From assembly GCF_940143175.1 (NCBI RefSeq), contig NZ_OW659496.1, positions 1,426,001-1,490,000 on the forward strand: a stretch of 64,000 nucleotides of DNA. The letters run 5' to 3'. Both the position numbers and the translations under genes were made by a program. The notes below the pieces were generated by a model. The model worked only from the letters and a program-made list of their open reading frames with translations. It was not told where the DNA came from and did not search any database. Positions 44,422 through 53,124 of this stretch are shown here, one piece after another (position 1 is the first letter of the stretch; every line of letters begins with the position of its first letter). The stretch is from Erysipelothrix amsterdamensis. Lineage in GTDB: Bacteria > Bacillota_I > Bacilli_A > Erysipelotrichales > Erysipelotrichaceae.

Positions 44422-44604
44422 TTATTTGTGATCTTTATCTTTTAGACCCAATAAGCCATATAGAAAGTGTTCATTCAACATTATAAATACAAATAAAATT
44501 ACAACAATCCCCGTAATTTTAACCTCTAGATCAAATGCCATAAAAAAGATTGCGCAAATAAGAATCTCAACCGACCAAATCATGATTTTTTTTGAATCCT
44601 TCAT
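44422..44604 (-). CDS. Small two-segment membrane protein
   Basis: A 60-residue protein with two hydrophobic segments (about 6-24 and 28-50) and the charged end LKDKDHK. The start ATG 44604 follows GGAGTG. No family recognised. The longer frame upstream has no ribosome site. It faces the divergent gene at 44718. Confidence 0.55.
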   Translation of the reverse strand: MKDSKKIMIWSVEILICAIFFMAFDLEVKITGIVVILFVFIMLNEHFLYGLLGLKDKDHK

Positions 44605-44717
44605 AGTGATCACACTCCTATACGTATTATAACACTCTCCCCTCAAAACCAAAAATATTAATTGAAGGACGGCTTTATCTAGCGTATGATAATTGAAAGA
44701 GATTGGAGATTTTGAAT

Positions 44718-45200
44718 ATGTTGAAGGTTGTTGAGTTGGAAAATGAAGTTGTACATCATTCTTTAAAATTAATTGGGAAGCGATATACAGAAGCTGATCA
44801 GGAAAATGGGATGTATCAAAACCAATGGAAAACATGGTTTGAAGGTGATTTGTTTGAGGATGTTATGAAAGACTGTGCACCGCATTATGCATCACCCATC
44901 GGATTCGTTGCGGAAGATGATGCTTATTGGATCGGACAAATTTTCAGAAGTGATGCTCCGGTACCTGCGACGTACGACAGTTATTCATTACCCAATGGTG
45001 TACTTGTTAATGTGTTTATTGAAGGTTCAACTCAAAATGGTGAACTCTTTGAAACACCGCTTGTTGATTTCGCTTGGAATCACCTAAAGGAAGCAAAAGT
45101 GATTGAACCGGAACGTCAACCTAAGGTGATACTGGAACGTTATGAATATTTTGACCCCAGCCAAGAAAAAACAATTATGATTATTGGATTTGTAATTTAG
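44718..45200 (+). CDS. Possible GyrI-like small-molecule-binding protein
   Basis: About 160 residues, soluble. The pattern VVELENEVVHHSLKLIGKRY, then PIGFVAEDDAYWIGQIFRS, GVLVNVFIEGS and LERYEYFDP resembles the GyrI-like/effector-binding domain of standalone YdeE-type proteins, but I am not certain. ATG 44718 follows GGAG; the earlier TTG is not needed. It forms a single-gene unit with its own terminator. Confidence 0.55.
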   Translation: MLKVVELENEVVHHSLKLIGKRYTEADQENGMYQNQWKTWFEGDLFEDVMKDCAPHYASPIGFVAEDDAYWIGQIFRSDAPVPATYDSYSLPNGVLVNVFIEGSTQNGELFETPLVDFAWNHLKEAKVIEPERQPKVILERYEYFDPSQEKTIMIIGFVI

Positions 45201-45222
45201 AGCATGCTATATGCTCTTTTTT
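45200..45222 (+). terminator. Terminator
   Basis: GAGCAT, short loop, ATGCTC, then seven Ts. Confidence 0.88.
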
Positions 45223-45286
45223 TATGGATAACCTATGCTTAAAACATCAATTATGTCATAATACTTGTAATATAAAGGAGACACTT

Positions 45287-46312
45287 ATGAAACATCTTAT
45301 TCATGATTTAGAAACACTTTTAAATATTAAAAGTCCTACTGGGAATACTGAAGAAGCTGTACGATTCTGCGAAAAACGCTTCCAATCCCTTGGTCTTAAA
45401 ACGTATCGAACAGTTAAAGGTGCGCTGATTGCGACCTTAGAAGGTGAATGTACTGAGAAAGAAGTTACCTTATCGGCACATGTTGATACTCTTGGTTGTC
45501 TTGTTAAGGAGATTACAACCGATGGTAAACTACGTCTTACTCAATTGGGTGGCTATGCATGGGCTACGATTGAAGGTGAACATGTCGCAATTGAAACCTT
45601 ATCGGGAAGTTTTTATTCGGGAACAATTCTTACGAATGTCGCGTCTTCTCATGTCCATGGTGCCTTAACTTCCACAACAGAACGCACTCAAAAAAACTTG
45701 GAAGTTCGTATTGATGAGAAAGTTAAAACATACGATGATGTTATTGCTTTAGGGATTAATGTCGGTGACTATGTCCATTTAGATCCACGTTGTAAAGTAA
45801 CCGAGAGTGGCTTCATTAAATCTCGTCATCTCGATGATAAAGCATGTGTTATAGCCTTATTTGGGATGGCCGAACACTTTGTATCCACAAAAACAAAACC
45901 AAGCTATACAACCAATTTCTTTATCTCTACATACGAAGAAGTAGGACATGGCTCCAGTGCCGCAATCCCTGAAAAAACATTTGAATTTATTGCGGTTGAT
46001 ATGGCTGCACCTGGACAAGGACAAACTTCAGATGAATTTTCAGTTACAATCTGTGCAAAAGATAGCAGTGGACCTTACGATTATGAACTTCGTAAACGAC
46101 TTGTATCGCTTGCTTCACAAAACAACATCCCACACAAGATTGATATCTATCCTTACTACGGATCTGATGCATCTGCTGCATTACGTGCTGGATATGATTT
46201 TAAGGCAGGACTCATTGGACCTGGCGTTGATGCATCCCACAGTTTCGAACGCACACATGAAGAAGCCATCCAAGCTACAATAGATCTTGGTATTGCATAC
46301 CTCAATTCATAA
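45287..46312 (+). CDS. M42-family aminopeptidase
   Basis: A 341-residue metallopeptidase of the M42 (glutamyl aminopeptidase/TET) family: the first metal site SAHVDTLGC, HLDDKA, the catalytic and metal pair TYEEVGHG, VDMAAPG, and the last metal histidine in GVDASHSFERTH. These cytoplasmic dodecameric enzymes trim peptides. AAAGGAG is 6 bases before ATG 45287; 21 extra residues upstream are not used. Followed by a terminator. Confidence 0.93.
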   Translation: MKHLIHDLETLLNIKSPTGNTEEAVRFCEKRFQSLGLKTYRTVKGALIATLEGECTEKEVTLSAHVDTLGCLVKEITTDGKLRLTQLGGYAWATIEGEHVAIETLSGSFYSGTILTNVASSHVHGALTSTTERTQKNLEVRIDEKVKTYDDVIALGINVGDYVHLDPRCKVTESGFIKSRHLDDKACVIALFGMAEHFVSTKTKPSYTTNFFISTYEEVGHGSSAAIPEKTFEFIAVDMAAPGQGQTSDEFSVTICAKDSSGPYDYELRKRLVSLASQNNIPHKIDIYPYYGSDASAALRAGYDFKAGLIGPGVDASHSFERTHEEAIQATIDLGIAYLNS

Positions 46313-46316
46313 TTCT

Positions 46317-46346
46317 AACCAAATCCAACGATTTGGTTTTTTTTAA
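46317..46346 (+). terminator. Terminator of the M42 gene
   Basis: ACCAAATC, loop, GATTTGGT, followed by eight Ts. Confidence 0.9.
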
Positions 46347-46472
46347 GAGCAAGATTCATATCTTTTCGATGCATGTTTAATTTGTGAAATGAATCGAATA
46401 AAAGACAAAATATGTCGATTTACCGCTAATCTAGTAATTATACTACGCATTTATTGTGAACACTTTGAAAAT

Positions 46473-46514
46473 TGTAAGCGTTTACTTGACACTTCATAAA
46501 AGCAAGTCTATACT
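46473..46514 (+). promoter_or_regulatory. Promoter with cre-like site before the AraC gene
   Basis: TTGACA (46486-46491), 17 bases, TATACT (46509-46514). TGTAAGCGTTTACT at 46473-46486 matches the CcpA cre consensus except the last base and touches the -35. Confidence 0.75.
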
Positions 46515-46563
46515 GAAATTATAGGATAATGATATATAAAGAATTGTTTAGGGGTGCTAGGGT

Positions 46564-47382
46564 ATGAATAATCTTTATTTCGAACATTATAGTTTTAGTC
46601 GTGCAGATTCGCCATTGATTGTGGAACATTGTGAGTTTGATCTCTCAACTGCAACCAATGCTTTTTACTGGCATAATGACTTTGAAATCATCTTAGTCAA
46701 AACCGGGCTCTGTGAGATTGATATTGAGGATGAGGTCTTTACAGCAATGAAAGACACCGTCGTTTTTATTAATCCCGGACAAACACGACGCATTGTACCA
46801 AAAACTGAGGGAATAACACTTGATCGCTATATCATTGATCACCGTTATCCTGAAAATTTTAATCTTGATTTAGAACACAAACAGTTTGAAACAATCTCAC
46901 TGAGGCCAGAACTTGTAGCTATGCTGCATGTGATATCACTTGAATACGATGCAAGCCTCAATGACGCAACATCATCACTCAGTCCCTTAACGTATTCCCT
47001 CTTTGATATGTTGGTTAAGTACCAACCACGAAAACCCGTTCACACTGATCGAAAACATTCAAAAATCGATATCGTGAAGCAAGGAATTCAATATATGCAT
47101 AAAAATTACAAAGAGGAATTAACACTCGATCAAATTTGTCGTGATATTGGTATTAGTAAATTCTATTACTGCCGTCTTTTTAAAGAAGAAACGGATACAA
47201 CGATCAATAACTACCTCAATGAGGTAAGGTGTCATTATGCTTATGAATTATTAAGTGAGTCAAACCTACGTGTGGGAGAGGTTGCTAAAGCCTGTGGCTA
47301 TAATTCTACTTCTTATTTTACCAAAATATTTAAACATTTATTTGGCTATCCTCCTTCACATGTGGAGAAAACTGTCGTCTAG
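46564..47382 (+). CDS. AraC-family transcriptional regulator
   Basis: A 272-residue regulator with an N-terminal cupin-like sensor (about 10-100, with YWHNDFEIILVKTG) and two C-terminal helix-turn-helix units (about 165-262; LTLDQICRDIGISKFYYCRLFKEETDTTINNYLNEVR and VGEVAKACGYNSTSYFTKIFKHLFGYPP). Probably senses a sugar or related metabolite. Targets are not evident; the next gene is panE in the same direction but separated by a terminator. A cre-like site suggests carbon catabolite control. Confidence 0.92.
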   Translation: MNNLYFEHYSFSRADSPLIVEHCEFDLSTATNAFYWHNDFEIILVKTGLCEIDIEDEVFTAMKDTVVFINPGQTRRIVPKTEGITLDRYIIDHRYPENFNLDLEHKQFETISLRPELVAMLHVISLEYDASLNDATSSLSPLTYSLFDMLVKYQPRKPVHTDRKHSKIDIVKQGIQYMHKNYKEELTLDQICRDIGISKFYYCRLFKEETDTTINNYLNEVRCHYAYELLSESNLRVGEVAKACGYNSTSYFTKIFKHLFGYPPSHVEKTVV

Positions 47383-47390
47383 TCCTTATT

Positions 47391-47425
47391 TAAAAAGCAG
47401 CTGAGTCCGTCGGCTGCTTTTTATG
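47391..47425 (+). terminator. Terminator of the AraC gene
   Basis: AAAAAGCAGC and GCTGCTTTTT form a 10-bp stem with an 11-base loop. Confidence 0.88.
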
Positions 47426-47490
47426 TGCACTCTCCGCTCTTAATTTTTCAGATGATGTTACAATACTTGTGAAGTAAAAAGGAGATTGTA

Positions 47491-48426
47491 ATGAAAATAT
47501 TATTTGCAGGTGCGGGTGCCATGGGTGCTCGCTTTGGTGCCTTATTGCACCGTAGTGGTAATGAGATTGTTTTTGCGGATGGTTGGCAAGCACATCGGGA
47601 TGCAATCAACGAACATGGACTGAAGATGATTATTGATGGCGTTGATGAAGGTTTTGTTAAAATCCCTGCCGTTCTACCAAATCAAGTCGAAGGAACCTTT
47701 GATCTTGTCTTTGTCTTTACAAAAGCCATGCACTTGGATGCTATGATGCAAGATATTAAACATGTTATTACTGATAATACACGAGTTATCTGTTTATTGA
47801 ATGGATTAGGGAATGTTGAGGTTATTGAACGATATGTTCCTAAAGAAAATATCTTTTTAGGAGTAACCGTATGGACGTCCGGTCTTGGAGGCCCTGGTAT
47901 TGTGGATGCAGTTGGTACCGGTGCTATTGAACTCCAACAAGTTCATCAAACCCCATCACCCTTTAATGAAGAACTCCTTAAGACCTTAAACCAAGCAGGG
48001 CTTAATGTTGTTTACAGTGATGATGTGAAACAATCAATTTGGAATAAAGTTGCTTTGAATTCTGTACTGAATACCTACTGTACATTGATTGACTGTAATG
48101 TTGCTGAGTATGGACATTATGAAAACAATCGCATCCTCACTGAACTTGTAGTCGATGAAGTAATTGCGGTTGCAAATGCAGAAGGAATTGTGCTTGATAA
48201 AGATGCCTTGGTATCAAAAATAGAAGCTGTATACGATCCTAAAAAGGCCGGTAATCATTATCCATCCCTTTACCAAGATATGGCTGCAGGACGTAAAACA
48301 GAGATCGATTATCTCAATGGAGCGATTGCACGACTCGGAACAAAACACGGTATCGCGACCCCTGTTTGCTTAGCAATTACTCATATGATTCACGCTAAAG
48401 AAGGCGTAAAGAAAACACATCGTTAG
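47491..48426 (+). CDS. panE: 2-dehydropantoate 2-reductase (ketopantoate reductase)
   Basis: A 311-residue enzyme that reduces ketopantoate to pantoate with NADPH in pantothenate and CoA synthesis. The dinucleotide site is AGAGAMGARFG, the catalytic lysine lies in SIWNKVALNSVLNTYCTLIDCN, and the C-terminal block NHYPSLYQDMAAGRKTEIDYLNGAI is diagnostic. AAAGGAG precedes the ATG. Its last codons and stop lie inside the terminator hairpin that the IS30 element duplicated, so the insertion leaves the protein intact. Confidence 0.93.
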   Translation: MKILFAGAGAMGARFGALLHRSGNEIVFADGWQAHRDAINEHGLKMIIDGVDEGFVKIPAVLPNQVEGTFDLVFVFTKAMHLDAMMQDIKHVITDNTRVICLLNGLGNVEVIERYVPKENIFLGVTVWTSGLGGPGIVDAVGTGAIELQQVHQTPSPFNEELLKTLNQAGLNVVYSDDVKQSIWNKVALNSVLNTYCTLIDCNVAEYGHYENNRILTELVVDEVIAVANAEGIVLDKDALVSKIEAVYDPKKAGNHYPSLYQDMAAGRKTEIDYLNGAIARLGTKHGIATPVCLAITHMIHAKEGVKKTHR

Positions 48427-48436
48427 ATGTGTTTTC
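48412..48436. repeat. Left 25-bp target duplication of IS30 (terminator hairpin)
   Basis: AAAACACATC and GATGTGTTTTC form the hairpin; the TTAG at its centre contains the panE stop TAG. The same 25 bases recur at 49470-49494 on the other side of the element. Confidence 0.88.
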
Positions 48437-49469
48437 CCTAAATTCAAATCTCAACCGCACCACCCAAGGTGCGGTTGTTTTTGTATAATAAAAGGAGCCC
48501 ACCCGACTAAAAGGAGCTCCCATATGAAGTATAAACAATTAGATAAAAAAATGAAAGACCAAATTGATATTCTATTAAGCATCGGCTATTCTATGCGCAA
48601 GGCAGCACGTAAACTCAATATATCTCATTCTACGATTTCTAGATATAAAAATAATGTCTATAAGAAACGAACGATTGATATCCGAGACAAATATTCCCAC
48701 TTAATCGAATATCTGCATTCTCACTATGATCCTAAAGTTCATTCGGTAGAAGTATGTTTGAGTAACTATAAACGCTATCATCCATATAAACCGTGTGTTA
48801 CATCGCAGCAAGTCTATAACTGGATTAACCAAGGTAAACTTGATATAAAACCAAATAGAATGTGCTATAAACGTCGAAAACGCAAAAAAAGAATTAGTGG
48901 AATGATGAATCACTTAAGATGGAACTTGGAAGAGAAAACGGTACTTCCAATTAGCCTTAGACCTAAATACATTGAGGAACGTAACGAGATTGGTCATCTC
49001 GAAATCGACTCTATAATCGGTAAGAAACATGAATCTGCAGCGATTATATCCATTGTAGACCGCTGCTCAAGAATGACCTGGCTTATTAAAGCAGAATATC
49101 GATATGACTATTACACATCAAACTTAATTCGAAAATTTATTGAAGAGAATAATATAACAACCAAATCAATAACAGTAGATAACGGACTTGAATTTAAAAC
49201 ACTAGGAATTACAGCCAAGCGGTTGGGTGTGAAACTATATAAGTGTGATCCATACTGTTCTTTTCAACGTGGAACCAATGAACGAGCGAATGCAATCGTT
49301 AGAAGGTTTATACCAAAAGGAAAATCAATGTATGATATAGCGCAACAATATCTTGATGATATTTGCTTCAAAATTAACTCAATGCCGCGAAAAATATTTG
49401 ACTTCAAAACGGCCTATGAGATAGACTTTAATAAAAGTAAAAGTGGTGCGGTTGAGATTTGATAAAAGA
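48437..49469 (+). mobile_element. IS30-family insertion sequence, apparently intact
   Basis: 1033 bp. The ends share CAAATCTCAACCGCACCAC in inverted orientation at equal distance from the 25-bp direct repeats. One transposase gene occupies most of it. The left end contains an internal hairpin (AACCGCACC / GGTGCGGTT then a T run at 48455-48481) that should stop transcription entering from panE. The long duplication of a terminator is like that reported for IS1630 of Mycoplasma fermentans. Confidence 0.9.
48524..49462 (+). CDS. IS30-family transposase
   Basis: A 312-residue DDE transposase. N-terminal helix-turn-helix (about 12-45, GYSMRKAARKLNISHSTISRYK); catalytic D162 (HLEIDSIIG), D219 (TVDNGLEF) and E253 (RGTNERANAIVRRFIPKG), the DD(33)E spacing of IS30. 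AAAAGGAG precedes the ATG. The frame is unbroken and reaches into the right inverted repeat, so the gene is likely functional. Confidence 0.95.
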   Translation: MKYKQLDKKMKDQIDILLSIGYSMRKAARKLNISHSTISRYKNNVYKKRTIDIRDKYSHLIEYLHSHYDPKVHSVEVCLSNYKRYHPYKPCVTSQQVYNWINQGKLDIKPNRMCYKRRKRKKRISGMMNHLRWNLEEKTVLPISLRPKYIEERNEIGHLEIDSIIGKKHESAAIISIVDRCSRMTWLIKAEYRYDYYTSNLIRKFIEENNITTKSITVDNGLEFKTLGITAKRLGVKLYKCDPYCSFQRGTNERANAIVRRFIPKGKSMYDIAQQYLDDICFKINSMPRKIFDFKTAYEIDFNKSKSGAVEI

Positions 49470-49494
49470 AAAACACATCGTTAGATGTGTTTTC
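49470..49494. repeat. Right 25-bp target duplication of IS30 (terminator hairpin)
   Basis: Identical to 48412-48436. Here the central TTA is the stop codon of the minus-strand receiver gene, and the hairpin can terminate that gene. Confidence 0.88.
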
Positions 49495-49834
49495 TTTTGT
49501 CATAAGTTTCAATCAACGTTGTAATCCGTTCATGTGTAATCTCGCAATTGTAGGGTTCGACTAAATAATCCTGTGCCCCTTGAACTAAAAGTTCCAAGGT
49601 GCGCTTAGGACGATAACGAGTTGTTAAGATGACAATGGGTTTGTGATAATTTTGATTGAGCCACGAAATCAATGCTGCCCCATCATGATCACAATAATCT
49701 ATATCCACCAAAAAACAATCCGTATCCTCTGATTGAAGTGGAAACGTATGTACGCATTTCACACACCATGTTGGATCGAAACAATCCAGTATATCCAGAT
49801 TCTCATGATGACTAATTATCGTGATTGTATACAT
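49481..49834 (-). CDS. Stand-alone receiver-like protein
   Basis: A 117-residue CheY-like fold. The acceptor aspartate position is D44 (CFLVDIDYCDHDG) and the conserved threonine is in VILTTRYRP, but the usual lysine before proline is glutamate (LVEPYN, E93) and the N-terminal acidic pair is missing. It may not be phosphorylated in the normal way. No kinase or output domain is adjacent. The stop overlaps the terminator copied by IS30. It is 4 bases downstream of the GNAT gene and probably cotranscribed. Confidence 0.75.
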   Translation of the reverse strand: MYTITIISHHENLDILDCFDPTWCVKCVHTFPLQSEDTDCFLVDIDYCDHDGAALISWLNQNYHKPIVILTTRYRPKRTLELLVQGAQDYLVEPYNCEITHERITTLIETYDKRKHI

Positions 49835-49838
49835 GTCT

Positions 49839-51269
49839 TTAACTCCTTGGTTTATTATGATGCATCGTTTTAATTAGGAAAGTGTCTTGTTTAGTTTTAA
49901 CCTTGATAAAACCTGCAAGTTCCTTAATCCCTGTCGATTCTATAATAATATAAGAAATTTGAAGTCGTATTGCAATCTGTTCGACACAATCAATCAGAAT
50001 TTGACTAATAATTGGATCATTTACAGATTGAAGCGTTTCTATTTTATTAATTATAATAGTCGATGCTTCATCAACTTCATATACTAAAAAACCGATAAAT
50101 GATTTTGGTGATGAAACCGTAATGAGTCCTTCCGTTTCACGAAGCGTCAAAGGCTTAAAATCTTTATGGAGTTCCGTTATAATCTCAGGAATTTGATGCA
50201 TTGACCAAACGACACCGCTATAGAAATCATGATTTCTTAACGTCCATTGTGAGCGCGTTATGCCATACGATACCGAATCATAGTAGACACCCTTATAATA
50301 ACGAGCCTTTTCAATTACTGCTTCACGTTTCAAACCTAATTTGTCACCAATTCGTTGCATACCTAGATTCCCTGACCATGTCACAAAACCAATGCGCTCG
50401 ACTTCGTAATATAAAAATGCTTCATGAATTAATTGTTTCATGATTACTGTCCCAATTCCCTTTGACCAGTAAGTTTCATCAAAAATATCAAAACCACCAT
50501 TCATCCAACGCGTGCGTTGATCTTGCCAATAAAGAGATGCCCGTCCAATAATCACATTATCATACAGAATCACCAAAGAGCGGGGATTATTTAGATAAAA
50601 AGGTGCTTCATGTTCAATAAATTCACGCAATGACATTTGTTGGTATTCCTCAAAATATGGGGCATCCAAATCACACCACGCATAATGATCTTCCTTAGCA
50701 GACAATTCCCAAACACGTGGTAAATCCGCATGACGAAATGGCCTGAGTTTGATCTTAGTCTCTAAAAAACTTTGTTTGGGTTTAAAACGTTCCCAAGTTA
50801 ATTCCATCAGTAATTGACTTGGACGGTAGCCCTCAGGTGGATCAACTTCAATAAAACCAAGTGAGTTATACAAATGAATCGCGATGTGATTATCTGGGCT
50901 TGGGTCGACGTAGAGTTTTACGCATGAAGTCTTTTTGAAAACTTCCTGAATCAACCAACTTAAAGCATACCCACCTACATGAAATCGATGATATAGTTTA
51001 ATATCAAGCTGCGCATAGGTATCAACAATTCGATAAAATAATTCACCGACATATTCTGTATTTTGGAATACACTAAAATGAAATGTGTTAGGGTTCGCGT
51101 GAATCTGCTGATACCATGTGTACATGGCTTCATCATCCATCACCAAACCCTCTTCAAAACCAACATGATACATTATTTGCGGATCTGCCCATAGACGTTG
51201 AAGATTTTTTAAGTCACGTTCCGTCGTAGGTTTAATGTCTATATTTAGACTCTGTTTAATCGAATTCAT
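49839..51269 (-). CDS. Multi-domain GNAT acetyltransferase
   Basis: A 476-residue fusion of two GNAT domains. The first (about 10-160) has HVGGYALSWLIQEVF and IHLYNSLGFIEV; the second (about 170-345) has YWSKGIGTVIMKQLI and MQRIGDKLGLKREA with the acetyl-CoA loop. The last 125 residues (STIIINKIETLQSVND, SYIIIESTG) look like a third, degenerate GNAT-type unit. Substrate unknown; acetyl-CoA-dependent modification of an amine or protein is expected. ATG 51269 follows GAGGTGAT. Confidence 0.85.
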   Translation of the reverse strand: MNSIKQSLNIDIKPTTERDLKNLQRLWADPQIMYHVGFEEGLVMDDEAMYTWYQQIHANPNTFHFSVFQNTEYVGELFYRIVDTYAQLDIKLYHRFHVGGYALSWLIQEVFKKTSCVKLYVDPSPDNHIAIHLYNSLGFIEVDPPEGYRPSQLLMELTWERFKPKQSFLETKIKLRPFRHADLPRVWELSAKEDHYAWCDLDAPYFEEYQQMSLREFIEHEAPFYLNNPRSLVILYDNVIIGRASLYWQDQRTRWMNGGFDIFDETYWSKGIGTVIMKQLIHEAFLYYEVERIGFVTWSGNLGMQRIGDKLGLKREAVIEKARYYKGVYYDSVSYGITRSQWTLRNHDFYSGVVWSMHQIPEIITELHKDFKPLTLRETEGLITVSSPKSFIGFLVYEVDEASTIIINKIETLQSVNDPIISQILIDCVEQIAIRLQISYIIIESTGIKELAGFIKVKTKQDTFLIKTMHHNKPRS

Positions 51270-51353
51270 CACATCACCTCTTTTCTAAAGAGAATATACC
51301 ATAATGATATGATTTTAGGTAGATTCTGTTATCAATATGTACTAAAAAGATAC

Positions 51354-51378
51354 AAAAAAAGAGTCAATGACTCTTTTA
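51354..51378 (-). terminator. Terminator overlapping the AIM24 gene end
   Basis: On the minus strand AAAAGAGTC, loop ATT, GACTCTTTT, then T residues; the stop codon lies at its 5' edge. Confidence 0.87.
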
Positions 51379-52131
51379 AGCAATCGGTGCAAGCAATACT
51401 TTACCGGTACCACGATACACATTCACAAAACCTTCGCCAGAAACAGCAGAACCCATTAGGCTTTTTGTGGATTTTTCAACGCGGAAATCAAGTGATCCAG
51501 ACCATGCAATCGCAAAGTTTCCATCGATTCGAATTTCATCATCTTGAAGTTCCACAACAATAAGCTCTTCCCGCGGAACAGGGCTTTCCAGCACTGCAAC
51601 ACCATGACCTTCTAATGCAAGGTTAAAAAGTCCTTCACCACCCATCATCGCAGATGAGAAGTTACCACGTGAAACCACTTTTTGCTTGATATCGGAATCG
51701 CATGCTAGGAATAAGCCATCTTCGAGCACAATCTTTCCCCAATCTTCTACGCGTTCAAGCAGAATATGCTTGTATGTTGGTTCTAACATCAAATAGCCTG
51801 TACCTGAATAGCGAGGTTTTGCTGCTGATTCTTTTGTTACAGAACCTTTAATTGCTTTCCCAATAAAATCACCAACACCTTTTACGTCTGCCCCCATTTT
51901 CACATCACCAGCAGACCATTGCATGGCACCGGCACTCACCGTAACAGCTTGGTTTTGAAGTTGAATATACACTTGACGCTTACGAATATTCATTTCAGAT
52001 GCATAGTATGCTGCAATTGCACTTTCTGCACTTACACTTAAGTCTTTTTGGTATTCCAATACTTTAAAGCATCCCATGGAAGCTACTTCCACAATGTTAC
52101 TGTTATCCTGTAAATTTTTAATTTGAATCAT
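51376..52131 (-). CDS. AIM24-family protein
   Basis: A 251-residue protein of the AIM24 (TIGR00266) family, a double beta-barrel of unknown biochemical role. Repeated glycine-rich strands (SAGAMQWSAGDVKMGADVKG, YSGTGYLMLEP, FNLALEGHGVAVLESPVPREEL, AVSGEGFVNVYRGTGKVLLAP) are typical. Cytoplasmic; no membrane segment. ATG 52131 is preferred for spacing to AAGGAG. It is a single-gene unit. Confidence 0.9.
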   Translation of the reverse strand: MIQIKNLQDNSNIVEVASMGCFKVLEYQKDLSVSAESAIAAYYASEMNIRKRQVYIQLQNQAVTVSAGAMQWSAGDVKMGADVKGVGDFIGKAIKGSVTKESAAKPRYSGTGYLMLEPTYKHILLERVEDWGKIVLEDGLFLACDSDIKQKVVSRGNFSSAMMGGEGLFNLALEGHGVAVLESPVPREELIVVELQDDEIRIDGNFAIAWSGSLDFRVEKSTKSLMGSAVSGEGFVNVYRGTGKVLLAPIA

Positions 52132-52225
52132 CATCTTCTCCTTAGAATATAAGGGTATCCTACCAAATTTTTATGTACAATAGTGTTCATACGACCTAAA
52201 TGGGTCTATTTTTGTGCTTAATGAA

Positions 52226-52250
52226 AAAAAAGACTGATTAATCAGTCTTT
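52226..52250 (-). terminator. Terminator of the sda operon
   Basis: AAGACTGA, TCAGTCTT stem followed by eight Ts on the minus strand. The sdaAA stop codon (TGA) is inside the stem. Confidence 0.9.
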
Positions 52251-53116
52251 TCGTTTCCAAATATTGCTTCCGCAAGCGCTCTACCTTCAATCGTGTCCGC
52301 AAGGCCACCTTCTCCGGTTTCTCGGAATTTACTTGGTAACGCTTTCCCTACTTTGTACATTGCTTCCACAACCGTATCCGGAGTTAAAGCACTTTCAACA
52401 CCAGCAAGTGCCATATCAGCCGAGACTAAAGCTTGCGATGCGCCTAAGGCATTTCGTTTAACACACGGCACTTCCACAAGACCTGCAACAGGATCACAAA
52501 TAAGACCCAGCATATTTTTAATTGTCATTGCAAAAGCATGAGCACACATTTTTGGTGTTCCACCCAAGGCATCCACAACCGCAGCACTCGCCATTGCACT
52601 TGCACTACCAATTTCTGCTTGGCATCCACCTGTAGCTCCTGAAATGGATGCATTGTTGGCAACCACCAAACCAAATCCTCCTGCTACAAACAGGAAATTA
52701 ATTTCTTGTTCTCGCGTCAGGTTATAACGTTCTGAAACTGCGGACAACACTCCTGGCACAACACCTGCACTACCGGCAGTTGGTGTTGCACAGATAATCC
52801 CCATTGCAGCATTAACCTCATTGGTTCCTACAGCATTTTGAACAGCCGTCATGACCGTAGGACCACAAATCGATTCACCACGGTTAAGATATTCAGCAAT
52901 TTTTGTAGCATCGCCACCAGTTAGGCCCGTCGTCGATTTTACACCACGTTTCCCTTGTTCAATAGTCCGCTTCATTACGTCAAGCTGAGACCCCATACGT
53001 TCTACAATCACCTCGCGTGATTCTTCAGAACGCTTCATTTCAACTTCAATTATTGTTTCCGATAAGCTCCCACGTTGTGTAGCTGTATCAACTAATTCTT
53101 GGATTGATTTAAACAT
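52238..53116 (-). CDS. sdaAA: L-serine dehydratase, alpha subunit
   Basis: A 292-residue catalytic subunit of the iron-sulfur L-serine dehydratase (serine to pyruvate and ammonia). Conserved parts are TGLTGGDATKI, GPTVMTAVQNAVGTNEVNAAMGIICATPTAGSAG, GATGGCQAEIGSASAMA and the cysteine-bearing LGLICDPVAGLVEVPCVKRN that ligates the cluster. It lies 8 bases after the beta subunit gene in one operon. Confidence 0.96.
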   Translation of the reverse strand: MFKSIQELVDTATQRGSLSETIIEVEMKRSEESREVIVERMGSQLDVMKRTIEQGKRGVKSTTGLTGGDATKIAEYLNRGESICGPTVMTAVQNAVGTNEVNAAMGIICATPTAGSAGVVPGVLSAVSERYNLTREQEINFLFVAGGFGLVVANNASISGATGGCQAEIGSASAMASAAVVDALGGTPKMCAHAFAMTIKNMLGLICDPVAGLVEVPCVKRNALGASQALVSADMALAGVESALTPDTVVEAMYKVGKALPSKFRETGEGGLADTIEGRALAEAIFGNEKTD

Positions 53117-53124
53117 AATATCTC

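Noticed and set aside
44422-44835. Full 137-codon minus-strand frame as one protein
   Set aside because: The N-terminal half overlaps the divergent gene and has no ribosome site; a start at 44604 is better supported.
46473-46486. Assigning the cre-like site to the M42 gene
   Set aside because: A strong terminator separates it from that gene, and the -35/-10 that follow lead to the AraC gene.
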